From assembly GCA_942159475.1 (NCBI GenBank), contig OW804095.1:69158773-69222772 (forward strand): DNA of 64,000 nucleotides, written 5' to 3'. The DNA is from Sthenelais limicola (taxonomy: Eukaryota > Annelida > Polychaeta > Phyllodocida > Sigalionidae). A program made the translations under genes and the position numbers. Position 1 is the stretch's first letter, and the number at the start of each line of letters is the position of its first letter. The notes under the pieces were generated by a model. It was given only the letters and a program-made list of their open reading frames with translations. It did no database searches and had not been told where the DNA came from. Of this stretch, positions 1 to 12,840 are shown one piece after another.

Positions 1-332
1 ATCCTTAAAGATTGATTGTCAATTGTGTGAGACTCTCCCAAACAGTGCTCTGAACGAGCATTCGGTCGCACTTCAAACGACCTTCATTGAAAGCTTGGTC
101 AGTGGCCGTCACGTGTTATGAGAGTGGTTGCATTCCAGTACCTTATATATATACATATAATATATATATAACCTTGCTTGGCCCTTTTAAAATTACTTGT
201 AATTTCCAATTACTGCAAATGACTATCCTTGAGATAAATGGTCAATGAAGGACCACAGAATACATTTGTACATACAGATCACAATATTGTTGGATAATTA
301 ATGGATAAACATACATAAAATAACAAAATAGT
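1..332. other. AT-rich non-coding flank
   Basis: I see no gene, RNA or recognisable repeat here. The stretch is AT-rich and contains a short TATA-type microsatellite near 145-172. It may belong to the region upstream of SREBP. Confidence 0.5.
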
Positions 333-500
333 ATTGTATTGTATTGTAAAACGTTTATTTCCAACCTTGGTTGCATTAAGGGGGCGTGTTCTCCAACCAT
401 GGGAGGTTTGCCAGCCCTCTTTCGTTGCTCTTACATCTGTCTTGGCTGTGAACAAATCCGCTTTCGTCTGAGACGAAAGCAGTACACAGCATACTAATCA
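333..500 (-). repeat. 3' end fragment of a LINE with (TACAA)n tail
   Basis: Read on the - strand the segment ends with a GGAAATAAACG-type 3' UTR followed by ACAATACAATACAATA. A pentanucleotide tail of this kind is typical of CR1/L2-like non-LTR retrotransposons. A related tail occurs at about 20,499-20,616 in a PAN3 intron. A perfect short hairpin, CTTTCGTCTGAGACGAAAG, sits near 469-487. No coding part remains and the 5' limit is not visible. Confidence 0.5.
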
Positions 501-1490
501 GGAATAATTAACTTCATTGTTTTTGTGATGGCAATGTAATCTTGACAGTCAGTTTTAAACTTAAATAATACAATAAATAATAAATCAAGTTCAATGTGCT
601 TCGGTTGTTATACAGTTATATAAGTAAAATTTTTGCTACTTGGTTATGGAGGTATGATAGCAGGTTGGTCATTGTACATGTATCTCAATCTATAAAATTG
701 TTGTCATCCCATATGGGATTTGCTTTCACATGGTTCTTAAATAGTGTTATGTTTTTTGTGCAATATTTGTACTTTGAAATGTTCGGATATAAGTTAAAAT
801 GTAAAATTTGTAGGTAAATATTTTGCATTTTCAGTCTAAACATGCCTAAAGTGCAATAACTATAAGTTGACATCAGGCACAAATAATTGAGGCTGAGAAA
901 ATCGTTTCCAGTGGAAACGCCAAGTATATGAATTAAGTTGACACTGATTACAAAGTTAAATATGTAAACAGTTGATCAAATCGGTGCATAACTTGATAAT
1001 TAGTTAACTTAGTACTTGTTAGGTCTCTAGATTAGGAATATTGATTGCATATGTATGCATTAGCCTGGTAAGTGGTATCCTACCCATTCCTTCCATACAG
1101 TACCTGGGACAGTGGAGAGGGATTTAAAAAAAATAATATTAGGCCTACCGTAGGCTACGGCAATGGTAGGCCTATATGGTCATGGAGTCTCAATGTCAAT
1201 TAATGACAATAAAATAGGGACTCATATATGTTATGATATTTATTTTTGTCTTCATTAGATGGAAACCAAAAACCGGACGGCTGTGCTCTTCACTATCGCT
1301 TGATATGATTGAAAATAATTCCAGTACGTACGGTAGGCTATTCGCAAAAGGATTTTAAAAACAGTAGTCAGGTGACAATAGCTGACAATGTGACATGGAC
1401 CTGTCATATCTTACCAGCACGTGGGAATTCCCAAACCAAAACAACGAGGTTATGGAGAATCTACTTCCGGGTCCCGTGAGTGGTCCGTCC
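501..1490. other. SREBP upstream region, no gene seen
   Basis: No supported coding sequence. The short ORFs on both strands are AT-rich and have no recognisable content. The last part (from about 1,240) becomes less AT-rich and runs into the promoter-like block before the SREBP start. Confidence 0.5.
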
Positions 1491-1492
1491 AG

Positions 1493-1538
1493 TGACGTAA
1501 AATCACCCGATCACGTCCTGCATTCTGATTGGTCCAAT
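1493..1538 (+). promoter_or_regulatory. SREBP proximal promoter or 5' UTR: CRE-like, SRE-like and paired CCAAT boxes
   Basis: Within 46 bp there are TGACGTAA (1493-1500, CRE-like), ATCACCCGAT (1502-1511, close to the sterol regulatory element ATCACCCCAC), ATTGG (1528-1532) and CCAAT (1534-1538). SREBP genes of vertebrates are known to be autoregulated through an SRE next to NF-Y (CCAAT) sites. The same arrangement just upstream of the ATG at 1563 suggests this block is regulatory rather than coding. It is also the main reason for preferring the 1563 start. Confidence 0.45.
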
Positions 1539-1562
1539 TCTTGTGGCGCTATCAGAACAATC

Positions 1563-4500
1563 ATGGCGACCGACCAGGTAGACTGGCCGTTCTCGCTTCA
1601 AGCTGAGAATTTACCCGATTTAGGAGCATCTTTATCTTCTACCCATGGATTTGACAGTACTGTCTTTGGGGACCTTGATGGTAAGATTACTTTGGGAAAA
1701 TCTGATGTCGAAATAGTGAAAATTAAGTGATTTAGCAGTGTGTTTGTGTCCGAACACTTGTTCAAAACAACGCTGTGTGACTGAATACGTACGTGGTTTA
1801 GCCTGTGTATCTGATGTAATGATAGAACTTTCTAAGCTAGAGTAGAGGGAAGACTTGTCTCCACTATACCGCACTGTCCTAGTATCCCAGAGGTACATGA
1901 TAAAACTTTGAACATTATCTTAATCGTATAAATGATGTATGTTTGGCGTTTGTTATGATGAGGTGTCACTGGTTGTTGATAAACACAGTGCTCTGCCATG
2001 GCCCATGTTATAGGCGATAGGTCAGGGTCACGCACTGGACCGTCTGTATCTTGTGTCTCTGCCCAGATTTAGTCAGTACCACTAGGCCTAATCACTATCT
2101 TTTAATCACTATCACTCTAGCTGCTTTGCATAACCTATGGACTTTCACCAGTGATCTATGTATAAGCATAGCGATTTTTGTCGACCCAGTTAATGGACTT
2201 GTTATATCATGTAAATATGTGCACTTTCCACTTAGTTTGGAGGCAGAATTATCATTTTGCAAGGCCCTTCGGCTTCTGGGAGGTCACATATCAAATACTC
2301 AGGGCTGAGGTCCATTGATGTGGGTCAGCAAATGCTATTTTTATCAGCACGATCACTGGAAAGTGTATAACTATTTTTAGAATTTTGAGAGACTTATCAT
2401 TATTGTCAATTTTGTCTCTGCTTATAAGTCAAGTCCATGTTTAGCAACATTCATTAGTAATGTTTACTGAAATTCACATGATGTGTCAATATGGGCCAAT
2501 AATAGACACAGTATCATCCCTCACTTCTCCCGAACGTGAATTACAAGCTGATTAAAAGGTATACGGCATGGACGGACATAGTAAATTAAGTTCATTTCAC
2601 GGTTATTGGTATTCATTAAAGACTTGCTGAAGTTTTGAGCTGGCTTCGTCCGGCTGCAAAAAAGTCCTGGGAAATTTGCTTGTGAAATGATAGGCCTCGC
2701 TGGGAAGTCGAGGCCTAGTATAGGCTACCCGTTAGGTAGTAAGTTGAATTAAAATTATGATATCCTCGAGGGGTTGCAGGGAATACATTATTTTCTTCAT
2801 TTATAAACCTCGGTAAGCCTAGGCCCCTCGGTAAGCCTAGGCCTATAGTATAGTTGAGATTTTACTAACTTAAATTAATTTAATATTGGCAGTTGCACAA
2901 GTTTTGTAACGTTTTGTTACTTTCTGTGTTATTGAATTTGAGTACATCATAAATTGATAAATGTAAAAAAAAATAAAACTCCCATGATTCAGGCATGAAC
3001 AACGGGCCTGGTAATTTAATTTTCCTCGATATTCTTACGCGTTTACTGGTATGACATAAGACAAAGTCAAATAAAGAGATAACATTTCCTTATCCTCAAC
3101 AATATTGTTATTTAATTACCCTGAAGTGGATCATATTGTTTACACTGAGTGCTTGTACTTCGTACTTAAAACTTTGAGCATAGGTCATCATGCGTGAAAT
3201 GCATGGTTTGCATGTCTATTTAGAATTGTACTTTCATCTCACACTTCCCCTGACGCTTCTGATAGGATACTTAGCCGAGAATCACCTGATCTTTTTGGTG
3301 GCGCCACTAGTCACATCACCAGTTAAGTTCAAAAGGTCAGTTTTGGTCCCTCTCTGCGCGTCTCCTAGCATCCCATTATCTTTACTGCCACCTGTGGCAT
3401 CTGACCGGGGTGCCCGTTTTGGAAAATGTCAAATTTCTGACAATTCTTACTTTGGTGACTATCCACAATTAAAAAAATCTGTGAATATGGAGTACAGTCA
3501 AGAATACATCTGTCCACCATCAGGTCCATTGAGTGTTTTTGGAATTGGTAGGTTTTTTACTTCAGTTTAATCCTCTCTGTGTGTGTTTATTCCCAAACCG
3601 TAGTGCCCTTCTCATAATTTCTTTTGCCATTCCAGATGTCCTAGGGGGCATGGTCTCAGATGTCCCTGGCGATCTACAATCAAATATTTTCAATGACCAG
3701 ATCGATATTAAACCAGAGAATGAGCCGCTTGACAGCAACGCAGAACTGCTGAACTTTGAGTTCGACCTGCTCAAGTATGCCAACGATGAAGTGGGAGGCG
3801 ATCTGGCGCCTTCTGCGTCAACCCAGCCCATCACTCTGACGAGCATTGCCAACTTCTCTACCCAGCCTCGGCTGATATCATCCACCCCCGCTACCACCAC
3901 CACCACCAGCACCACCCCTGCCCATGATCAGCAGATCCTTATCGCGGCCGCCAGGTTACAGGCGGCTGCTCAAGCACAACAGAGAGTTGTTCTCCAACAA
4001 CAACAGCAGCAGCAACAACGAATACAAGCAGTCACAGTTCAGCCAGTATGTAGCCCTCCACCACAACAGGTACCCACCAGCCCGACCACCAATGTCATCT
4101 CAGTGGGACCTAACTCTACAGCAACTATGGCCGCCTCTCAGTCCAAGCTCTTGGCTGAGGAGCTCCTCAGGCACCAGCGTCAACAACAGGTGTCCACGCC
4201 GAGGGCAACAATCCAGACCCAGCCTGCCTCTCCACCCCAGACTATCCAGGTCCAACTCCACTCCGCTGCCACTGCCCCCCTTCCGCAGCGAAAGATAATC
4301 CTCGGTGCTGGTACCCAGCCTCAGCAGATCATCATACAGAACAGCCCACCCCAACCTCAGATGGTGCAGACCAACCTGGGGCAACTTAGCATTCAACAGC
4401 TACAACAGGTACAGCATAACCATCACCAGGTGAATTTGGTTCTGGGTGTTTCTTGTAGTGCTTTAAGTCTAGCCTGGCAGCTAAGGCGAGATTTCTCGTC

Positions 4501-7500
4501 ACAAACTCGTGGGGTGCATTAATTTGTTCAAAAAGAAAAGAAGAAAAATCAACAGGCGAAGGTATTGTATTCATGGATGTCGTATTTCATCACCAAATTT
4601 AGAACTTTATTTTTGCTTCGTTTTAGAGTTCAAATTATAAATATTATTTTTTTCATATATATGTATTTTGTGTTTAGCTTTTTGTTGATTTATTTTATAC
4701 TGAAAAATCATTGCTTTCTAATCATGATTTATTTGATTTTTGTTATTGGTGGTGGTCTCAATTTTCGCCTGCACTCAATCACAAGTACTAATTTGTTTTT
4801 CTTGTGATGATTATTCGTTGTTAACATGTTTCGGTTCGCACTTCTAAGGCTACCTGCACCTCTTTTTCACGCTTTGCATGCTTGCCATGTTTTTTCCTTT
4901 TTTTTTCTCTTCAACATTGTGACTAAACCACCATCCGTTTCTTCTCTCCTATCGCAACTATAGCTCTTGTCTGGGTCTCAGCTGGTCAAGACAGAGCCGA
5001 CCGTCCCTTCAAACGTGATCTTCACATCTGCGCCTGTCTCCACACAACCGACCATTGTCACATCCAACACCCAGCCCACCATACTAACTACTACAAGTAT
5101 TCCTGTCCAGATGGTGGAGGCTGACAAGTTGCCCATCAACAGAATCTCGACCAGTCCCTCCTCTGCCAGATCACCATCTTCTGTGGAGCAGATCTTGCCC
5201 CGCGGTGAGAAGCGTACAGCCCACAATGCCATCGAGAAGAGGTATCGCCTGAGCATCAACGACAAAATCATTGAGCTCAAGGATCTTGTGGTTGGCACTG
5301 ATGCCAAGGTAGGTTACTCGAAATGATGGCTGACTCAGGAATGAAAGTCGTCAGTATTTATACTAAAATCAAAATTTTCAGAAACATTAAACTAAATTCG
5401 ATTTACAAAATTTCGTCCAAATTTTCAAAGATTAAACACATCAAATTAACTTTTCAAATTTTACCCGAAACCACCTATAGGTGCTTTTCTCCTTATCAGA
5501 GATATCTCAGTAGTTTTACCGTGGCCCCACTTTCATCCTTGTTCTGTTATTTTATGACGATGCAAGGTTTGTCTCCTAGATTTGCTATTCTTTTATTCTA
5601 CTGGCTAACCTCAAGTTCTGTGTAGACAGATCTATCTATACACACAGTGTACCACATTGCTGTTACCTTCAAAACTTCAGATGAACAAATCAGCAGTTTT
5701 ACGTAAGACCCTGGAGTATATTTACTTCTTGAAGAAGGCAAACGCTGCTTTGAAGCAAGAGAATATGATCCTGAAGAAAGCAGCCCAAGGACTAAGTGAG
5801 TTCAAACTTTTAAAATTAATTTAGCATCGTTACTAATTCATAGGCTTTTGAAAAGTGCATTGAATATACTCCCAAGTTAACTAGATTCATCCAAAATCTT
5901 AGCATACTGTACTGGTGTTTTACTAGTGAACTTTCTTTACTACTAGATGTTGAGGATCTCTTGGGTAGAGTGCGCCCCCCACCTGAGATGTCTCCTGTCA
6001 TGGACCACACTCCGCCAGACAGTCCAGGCAGCTTCGACTCCGGCAGTGGCTCCCTCCCTGGAAGCCCTGGCTCATGCCCTGAAGATATGGACAGTCCACC
6101 AGGTAAATACAAACTCTATTTTGTCTACATCTTTCATACTCAGGCGTGTCTTTATTCTGACATACAAGTGTCAGATTCTTTAAATGATCTCGTTCATGTA
6201 TGTTTGCATTTAAAAACTCCTGCAGATGTAATCTATTTGTGTGTAATCTATGTGTTCTTTTTCGTTTTGAAATAACGATAATCATTTTCCAGTATCCTCC
6301 CCACCAACTAATGTCCTATTACATATAGTATGTAGCAGTTTAATGGTCAAGAGTATTTGTTTATGTGACTAACGATTCAATCTCTTTCCAGCCAAGCGAG
6401 TTCGGGTGGAGAATCTCTCGAGTGCACTGACCAGTGCCGGTATGCTGGACCGGTCGCGCACCATGCTGTGTGTCTTTATGTTCGCTATCCTAGCACTGAA
6501 CCCATTCAGCGGTTTCTTCAAGGCTGGCCCTCACTTCAATGACGACATTGGCGGAACTATGCACGGAGCTGCAAGACGTCTGGAAGGCATTGAAGACTAT
6601 GGTGAGTATTGTGCACTCGTCGTGTATGTGCGTTATTTTACTTTTAAGGCCGTCTGAACAAAATTTTCATTTTAGTCACATTTTGCCGTCCTCGCTATGG
6701 GTCAGGGTCTTCTATTGACTTGCTTCCGGAAAAATGAATACAAATTAATCGATAAAAATGGATTGATGAACGAATGTTTTCACGTTACAAACATACATTC
6801 TCATTCCATAATGTATTTGTGTTTTTCGTTTCTTTTCAATAATTTATGCTAATTATAATGCAAATTGTGGAAGAATTTTTTTTTTTTTTATACCTGGGTG
6901 AGAATCGATTGGGATGGAAGCCAATCGTGACGTCACAGTAGGTGTGTCGCCACTCGCATGGTAGCTTTAGAGCTGTGAGCAGGTCTCACGTATTGAAAGA
7001 CAAATTGTGGAAGAATGTCATAAAATGTGGCCACAGAAATGATATTGCATTATACATAATGATTAGTCATGGATGTTGTGATTTGATTTAAGAGAATCTC
7101 TTTGATTATTAATATTGCGATTTCTTGTTTCAGTTCCTACACGTTGGTCTGACTGGATGCTTCCCTCACTTTTCATGTGGATGGTCAACATGGCTATAGC
7201 ATCAGGTATACTGACATGGATATTTGTCTCTGGAGAACCCGTCACCAAACCACTTTCGGAGTCCTCGGTCGTTTATTGGCGCAATAGGAAACAGGCAGAC
7301 GTGGAACTGGCAAGGGTAGGTACACTCAATTATTAATTGAATGCCCCAGGATATGAAATATTCATAGTTTAAATTTAAGCAAAATTCGCCCAAATCAGGA
7401 ACTTAGTTGTAAGAGGCACTCTTGATTTTTAACGACCTACCCAATACACATTTAACACCAGAGAAAACATGTTTTAATCTGTAACTGCCTTACAGGGTAA

Positions 7501-10500
7501 TTACGCTTCAGCTGCTCTCCATTTACACGATTGCCTGAGAGCCCTAGGTCGCCCTCTGCCCACGTCCAACTTTGATATCTGCTCGTCCATCTTCTGGAAC
7601 TCACTGCGTCATGTCCTTCACCGCCTGTGGATCGGCCGGTGGTTGGCTGATCGTGCTGGCCTGTGGTACCGCGCCTCCAATACTGATGTAAAGACGTCAG
7701 CCAAAGATGCTGCCCTTGTGTACCACAAACTACAGCAGCTCAACCTTACTGGTATTTTGCTATACTTGCTTACTAGCCTCTATATCGAGACAGGCATCAA
7801 GACTAAAAACAGGAGATGCAAAAAAAAACAAAAAAAAACTGCACAGCCGCCTACGACTTATTTACTAACATTCCAGAATAAACTTATTTCTTCATGTTTT
7901 TTTGACGATTATCAATTGTTGAACCTCGTGGCGATGTATTTTCAATTCAATCATTTGGTTACTGTTGCAATTTTTGCCTCTGCGATATAGTATGCAGTCC
8001 GTTTTTCGCTACACAGGGGAAAGAGTATTGCTTTACAAATTAAGCCTTTTTATTAAAATTTTACTTACAGGTCATGTAACGGTAACCTCGCTGTCAGGAC
8101 TGAACTACGCACTCTGTGCTGTGAATCTGACTGAGGCCGCCCACGACGCCATTACACAGGAGAGAGCTGCGGAGATATTTGCCACAGCTGCTCTCGCTCT
8201 CAGAGTTTCATTTGGTGGTGCCTTCATACTCTTATACGTAAGTACATGTAGTTTCTTTTTCATGAAATTCCTTGATTCGCAAGTCATTGAAAACCCATAC
8301 AAAACTTGTAATCGATTGCTTTTGAAACAGCCTGCCCGGGCCAGTTAATTGTTAAACCAGTCTTTCTTTATCAATCTCTCTAAATCTTCATATTTAAAAA
8401 CCTGTAAATTGGAATGAGACTAATTAGACATTTATTTCTACAGCGTTACTTCCTGAGCCGGGCCAGGCGTGTGTGTGTCCAAACAGGAGCTACAGTACCT
8501 TGCTCTATGAAGTGGCTCTGCAATCCCCTTGGCCACAGGTTCTTTGTCGACGCCACTTGGAGCATTGCTGGCAAAAACAGCATTTATTCCACCAAGGGGA
8601 ACGAAGGTGAGCTAATAATAAAATGTAAAAAATCTAATTCAATAGGTGTATAACGCCCTGGTAATCGCTGTTGTCCAAAAGTTTACAAGTATCCCACCAG
8701 TTTAAGTAATGTGAAAATACATTTTTAAAATGTTGATTTAACTTTGCAGCTGATCCCCTGGCCCACATTGCCCAGGCTTTCCGCGAACACCTGCTGGAGA
8801 AATCCCTCTATGCCCTGCTGACCCCTGGCTACGATGCCGACCCTTCAGCCTCCATGACTCAGCCCGAGTCTGCCTCGGACGCCCTCCAGTACGCCCAGCT
8901 CCTGAGTGAGTGCTCCAACATGGCCGGCGTCTCCAGTGGTACCTCGTTTGCTGTGGGCTCTAGCATGACTACAGCCACTGGAGTGGACGAGGTGTCGCGC
9001 TGGTGGGCCTCCTGTGTGGCTGTATGTGCCTGCTGGCTCAATGGAGATGACGAGGCCGCTAGTAGGTTCTATCCTCTGGTTGACTCGTTCCCTAAGAATC
9101 TGCAAAATCCAGGGTAAGCCACTTATACTAAATAGGCCAATTTCTCAAAGTTATAATTTTATGTTTTTAATTATCCCTATTAACGTCATAACATTTTTCG
9201 ACAGAACTTCGTACCCCGTGTCAATTGTATAAATAAATAAAATCTCTAATTGCCATGAATATGCTAAGCCTTGTCACGGGAGGTGAAAGTATTTTTACTT
9301 TAGCCAGCCATAGCAAGTCTAAAGATCACGATTTTGTAAATCAAAGTTCTGAAGATCATAAAATTCTGTATGTGTTGAGTTGTTTTTAGGTAACTAATAT
9401 GTATGTAATGGTATTTCTGTTCTATTTTCAGTGATCCATTACCACGAGCGGTGCAACTCATATTCAAAGCTCGCAGAACTCTTCTCAGCGATACAAAACG
9501 TACACATCGCTACAACTGCGGTAAAACGTGCAGTAGAGCTGGTGAATTATTACGAGAAAGTCTCAACTTGAAAAGTGCGCCTAGGACTCTCAGTATTACA
9601 GAGGTAAGAAGAAAATGACTTAAATCCTTCAAATGTATTTTTCTACAGTTGCGGAGGGAGGAGATTTTTCGGAGTATCGCTGAATGTCAATTGTAGTGGT
9701 GCATTGTAGTTGCATTGCAGTTGTTTCTATTTGCAATGTTCCTGCAATGGTATCATTACGATTGTCTCTACACCCTGAGGAAGCAGAACCCATATTCGAC
9801 ACCCTTCGTATTGATTTAAAACGTCATAATCAATTTACAACGTTTATGTTAGTTTCGATATGATACTCTCGAATTTAATGTGAGATAATTTGAATTTGAA
9901 CTAGTACTGAATAGTATTGATCGAATCACTTTACCTAGCTTAGATTTCTTTTTATTAAATATTGATATTAAATAATTAATATGAATGGTTAAATTATTTT
10001 AATCCTGAATGCTTTTAACACATTAAAACCTTCCATGTTTGTCAGGGTGTCCAATTACTTGTGTGCGACTGGTTGTTGTCTACTCGCACGGCCATGTGGC
10101 AGGAAGACCAGAAGGAGGGAGACATGCCAAAGCCAGCTTCTAAAGCCGAGCTTCTTGCATTCCAGCGCGATCTAGCCAGCCTTAGAAAACTGGCGCAGGT
10201 CCTCAAAATGGCCATGCCACGAGTAAGTATCTCATTTTCATGTTGGTACAGTTTTAGTTCTTCAAAGCATGCACTGGAAGACCTGACGAGGGTCAGCATT
10301 GGACTCAATCAGTAAATTTATTCAGAATTAACAAAATAAGGAATTCTTGAATGACGTCTTAAATCAACTTCCAAACCTTGTCCTCGCCAATTTATAGATT
10401 GTACTGCTGAGAAAGTTGATTGAATCCAAAAACATGTACCCGATTTATACAATAAACATCTTCAAATCAAATCAAGTCTTTGGAATACCATGGATACTTT

Positions 10501-11337
10501 GTTTTAGGTTGTTAAGTCTGATGAATTATTCGGTATTACCGGGTGGACTTTGTACAATGATTCTCTCCTTATCATGCCCCGGTCCTTCATACATTATTCA
10601 AAGCTCAATTATTTGCTCATTCCTTGTACCACCTAAGGCTAATGAAAGAACTTTTTTCAGGTGTTCTTACATGAAGCTACTGCTCGTCTGATGGCAGGAG
10701 CCAGTCCTGCTCGCACACAACAATTATTGAGCAGAAACCTTTGTAAACGCCATCTTTCTAGTGGGGAGAAAGGTGAATATATTTGATAACTTAATTTTAT
10801 TAAAAGATATTTTTACGCGGGTGTTGCGTCCGCCCTGGCTGCTTGCTACAATGTATCGTTTATAGGTCATGTGTTCTCGTCTTCCATTATGGTAATCATT
10901 ATAGTAAAATAATAACGATTCACTCGTAGTGCTCATATTATATTTTAACTTTTAATAACTAATACTCTTAAAGACGGAGATATCGTCGTAATCACTCTCA
11001 TGTATAAAAGTATCATTGAGGACTACCCTCGCTTGAATGTAAGCTGGCGTTTTGTTATAACACATAACCCATATTAAATATTGCAGATGCCGTTGAAGAA
11101 ATAGAGGAGGTAGGAGAGAGGGAGAGGGCCACATCGCTAATGCTGGCCTCCCGTCACCTGCCGGCACAGCTCCTCTCATCCCCCAGCCAGCGAGCTAACA
11201 TGCTAGCAGAGGCAGCCAAGATGTACGCGCACCTCGGTGACCGTAAATCTGTACAGGAATGCAGGAACATGATGACCAAATTTACTAACACTGCGACCAC
11301 TACATTAAAACATGGGGCGCCTATTCCTGTGTGTTAA
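1563..11337 (+). CDS. SREBF: sterol regulatory element-binding protein (SREBP)
   Basis: Membrane-bound bHLH-zip transcription factor of sterol and fatty-acid synthesis, held in the ER and released by S1P/S2P cleavage. Exons: 1563-1680, 3636-4408 (or 4429), 4964-5308, 5681-5795, 5947-6102, 6392-6601, 7134-7315, 7496-7751, 8071-8237, 8444-8606, 8750-9113, 9432-9603, 10046-10222, 10661-10772, 11087-11337. All have GT-AG ends and phases agree, giving about 1,186 aa (vertebrate SREBPs about 1,145). Exon 2 carries an acidic activation region and a Gln tract. Exon 3 has [16 protein letters not shown], with the SREBP-specific Tyr in the basic region; exon 4 completes helix 2 and the zipper ([13 protein letters not shown]). 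Exon 6 holds the S2P-type DRSR motif and TM1, exon 7 the lumenal loop end and TM2. Exons 8-15 form the SCAP-binding regulatory domain. An in-frame ATG at 1395 would add 56 residues; 1563 is preferred. No canonical RxxL S1P site is obvious in the loop. Confidence 0.95.
1681..3635 (+). other. SREBP intron 1
   Basis: The intron runs from donor GTAAGATT at 1681 to acceptor TTTTGCCATTCCAG at 3635. It is AT-rich. The ORFs in it (including those from about 2051 and 3190) have no recognisable content and no support as exons. Confidence 0.85.
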
Positions 11338-12195
11338 TTGTAAAGTATGCGAAAATTTTGTTCATGAAAAAAAGTTTTAAAAAAAATGTTCATCTGAACT
11401 GCAGCTGCCATAATCATCCATTTTCGTTCATGCGTACTGATATTTTTTTTGTCATTGTTCATCGTGGAAATGCCACACTTTGTATTGTTTTCAGTTAGGA
11501 TTTGGTTCAGGCAGGGTGGTGTACATAATGAGAGTTGACACAACTCTTAACCCTTCGCCTCGCTAATGTGTACAGTACTCTTCTAATGGTATCTGTTGTA
11601 TTCGGAGATGTATTAGGGGGATTTCCACAAGTATATGTACATGGAAATATATAGAATCAAAGGCCAGCCCCTATCGGTGTAATATGTTCACAATGTAGCC
11701 TGGCGAACCCAATAACAACCAGGCAAAAACCTGGTACCATTCCCTCTTAATTTTTTCCCTGGTGTAACGGATAGAAAACTTTTCAGAGAATGTATTTGAG
11801 AAAAACGTGTAGATACCCCAATATGCGAGTGATGTCATTATTTATTCAGGAATTAATCAAAATAATAACTGATGATTAAATAATCCCTAATAATCCTCGG
11901 CTGGTCCAAAACTATTTGTACTAAATGTGTATTGCACTTTGAATAATTCGGCATCTGTTAACTACTTTTTAAGAAACTTGAGAATTCTATAGAGATATAT
12001 CATGTAGGGCGATTGATAAATCATGGACTGTGTTTAGATCTCGAAGATTAGCCTAAGTCAATGTTGTAATTTAGATCATTCTGTAGTTTCACATGAAGTG
12101 CTTCTCTTGGCCTTATGTACATACACTTTATAAAGGAGCATTAGGATGCATGTCGATGCTACCTGACGATTTTAATAAATTATTTTGTGCTATAA
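11338..12195 (+). other. SREBP 3' UTR
   Basis: Non-coding AT-rich sequence follows the SREBP stop codon (11335-11337). The first convincing polyadenylation signal is AATAAA at 12174-12179, so the mature 3' UTR is about 0.85 kb. No other feature seen. Confidence 0.6.
12174..12179 (+). terminator. polyadenylation signal of SREBP
   Basis: AATAAA followed by AT-rich and then GT-rich sequence (TCGTTGTGTGTTGTTC) about 30 nt downstream, as expected for a cleavage/polyadenylation region. Confidence 0.6.
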
Positions 12196-12840
12196 AACAT
12201 ACTACTCGTTGTGTGTTGTTCTTGGTAGCCTGCTATAAGATATACCGGTATTAGCAATGAACCAATGCAATAAGCATTTTACCACGGTCATTGGCATTAG
12301 TATCCACTCACTCCCAATTCTCTCTAGTATAACAAAAACACTAGGCATATTACTTATTATATTAGACTAAGTTAATTATGTGCTCGCAGTTCTTATAATT
12401 CATAGACCTCAATTCTTATATGCTGGTGAATTATATTGGATGATAATATAGTTCTGGTACACGGCACGGCACTTTTATGAATATAACGGTTGTGTGGTTT
12501 AAAGTAACGTATTTGTGGACTTCTGTTCTCTCACGAACTTGATAAGGGACAGAAGCTGCAACTATGAGTTCTATAAAAGAGGATTAGGGGCGTGACCATA
12601 GAGAAAGCGGGTACAAAGATTTGGAAATGTACGCCTAAATTGATCGAACCTAGACAACTTGGAATTATTTCGTATGATAATCAGAGAACTTGCATTAGGT
12701 TGTATAAATATAGAAATGCACTATTAAAATGGTTCGCCACAATAAATACTGTATTCCCTGTCACTTCGAGAAAAGGCCTATTCATTGGCTCATCGAATCC
12801 AATCCGTATATTATAATGAAATAAAAACATGAACACCTAG
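12196..12840. other. short intergenic region between convergent genes
   Basis: No supported gene. A 74-codon ORF (12592-12816, +) has no recognisable content and lacks a promoter or splice context. Confidence 0.5.

Noticed and set aside
1395..1562. Upstream SREBP start at 1395
   Set aside because: Frame is open, but the segment carries promoter-type sites and would lengthen the protein beyond family size. Kept as an alternative only.
3190..3570. 126-codon ORF in SREBP intron 1
   Set aside because: No similarity, no splice context linking it to SREBP, AT-rich intron sequence.
6881..7000. Possible SINE with T-run
   Set aside because: No tRNA-like boxes or target duplication could be found by eye.
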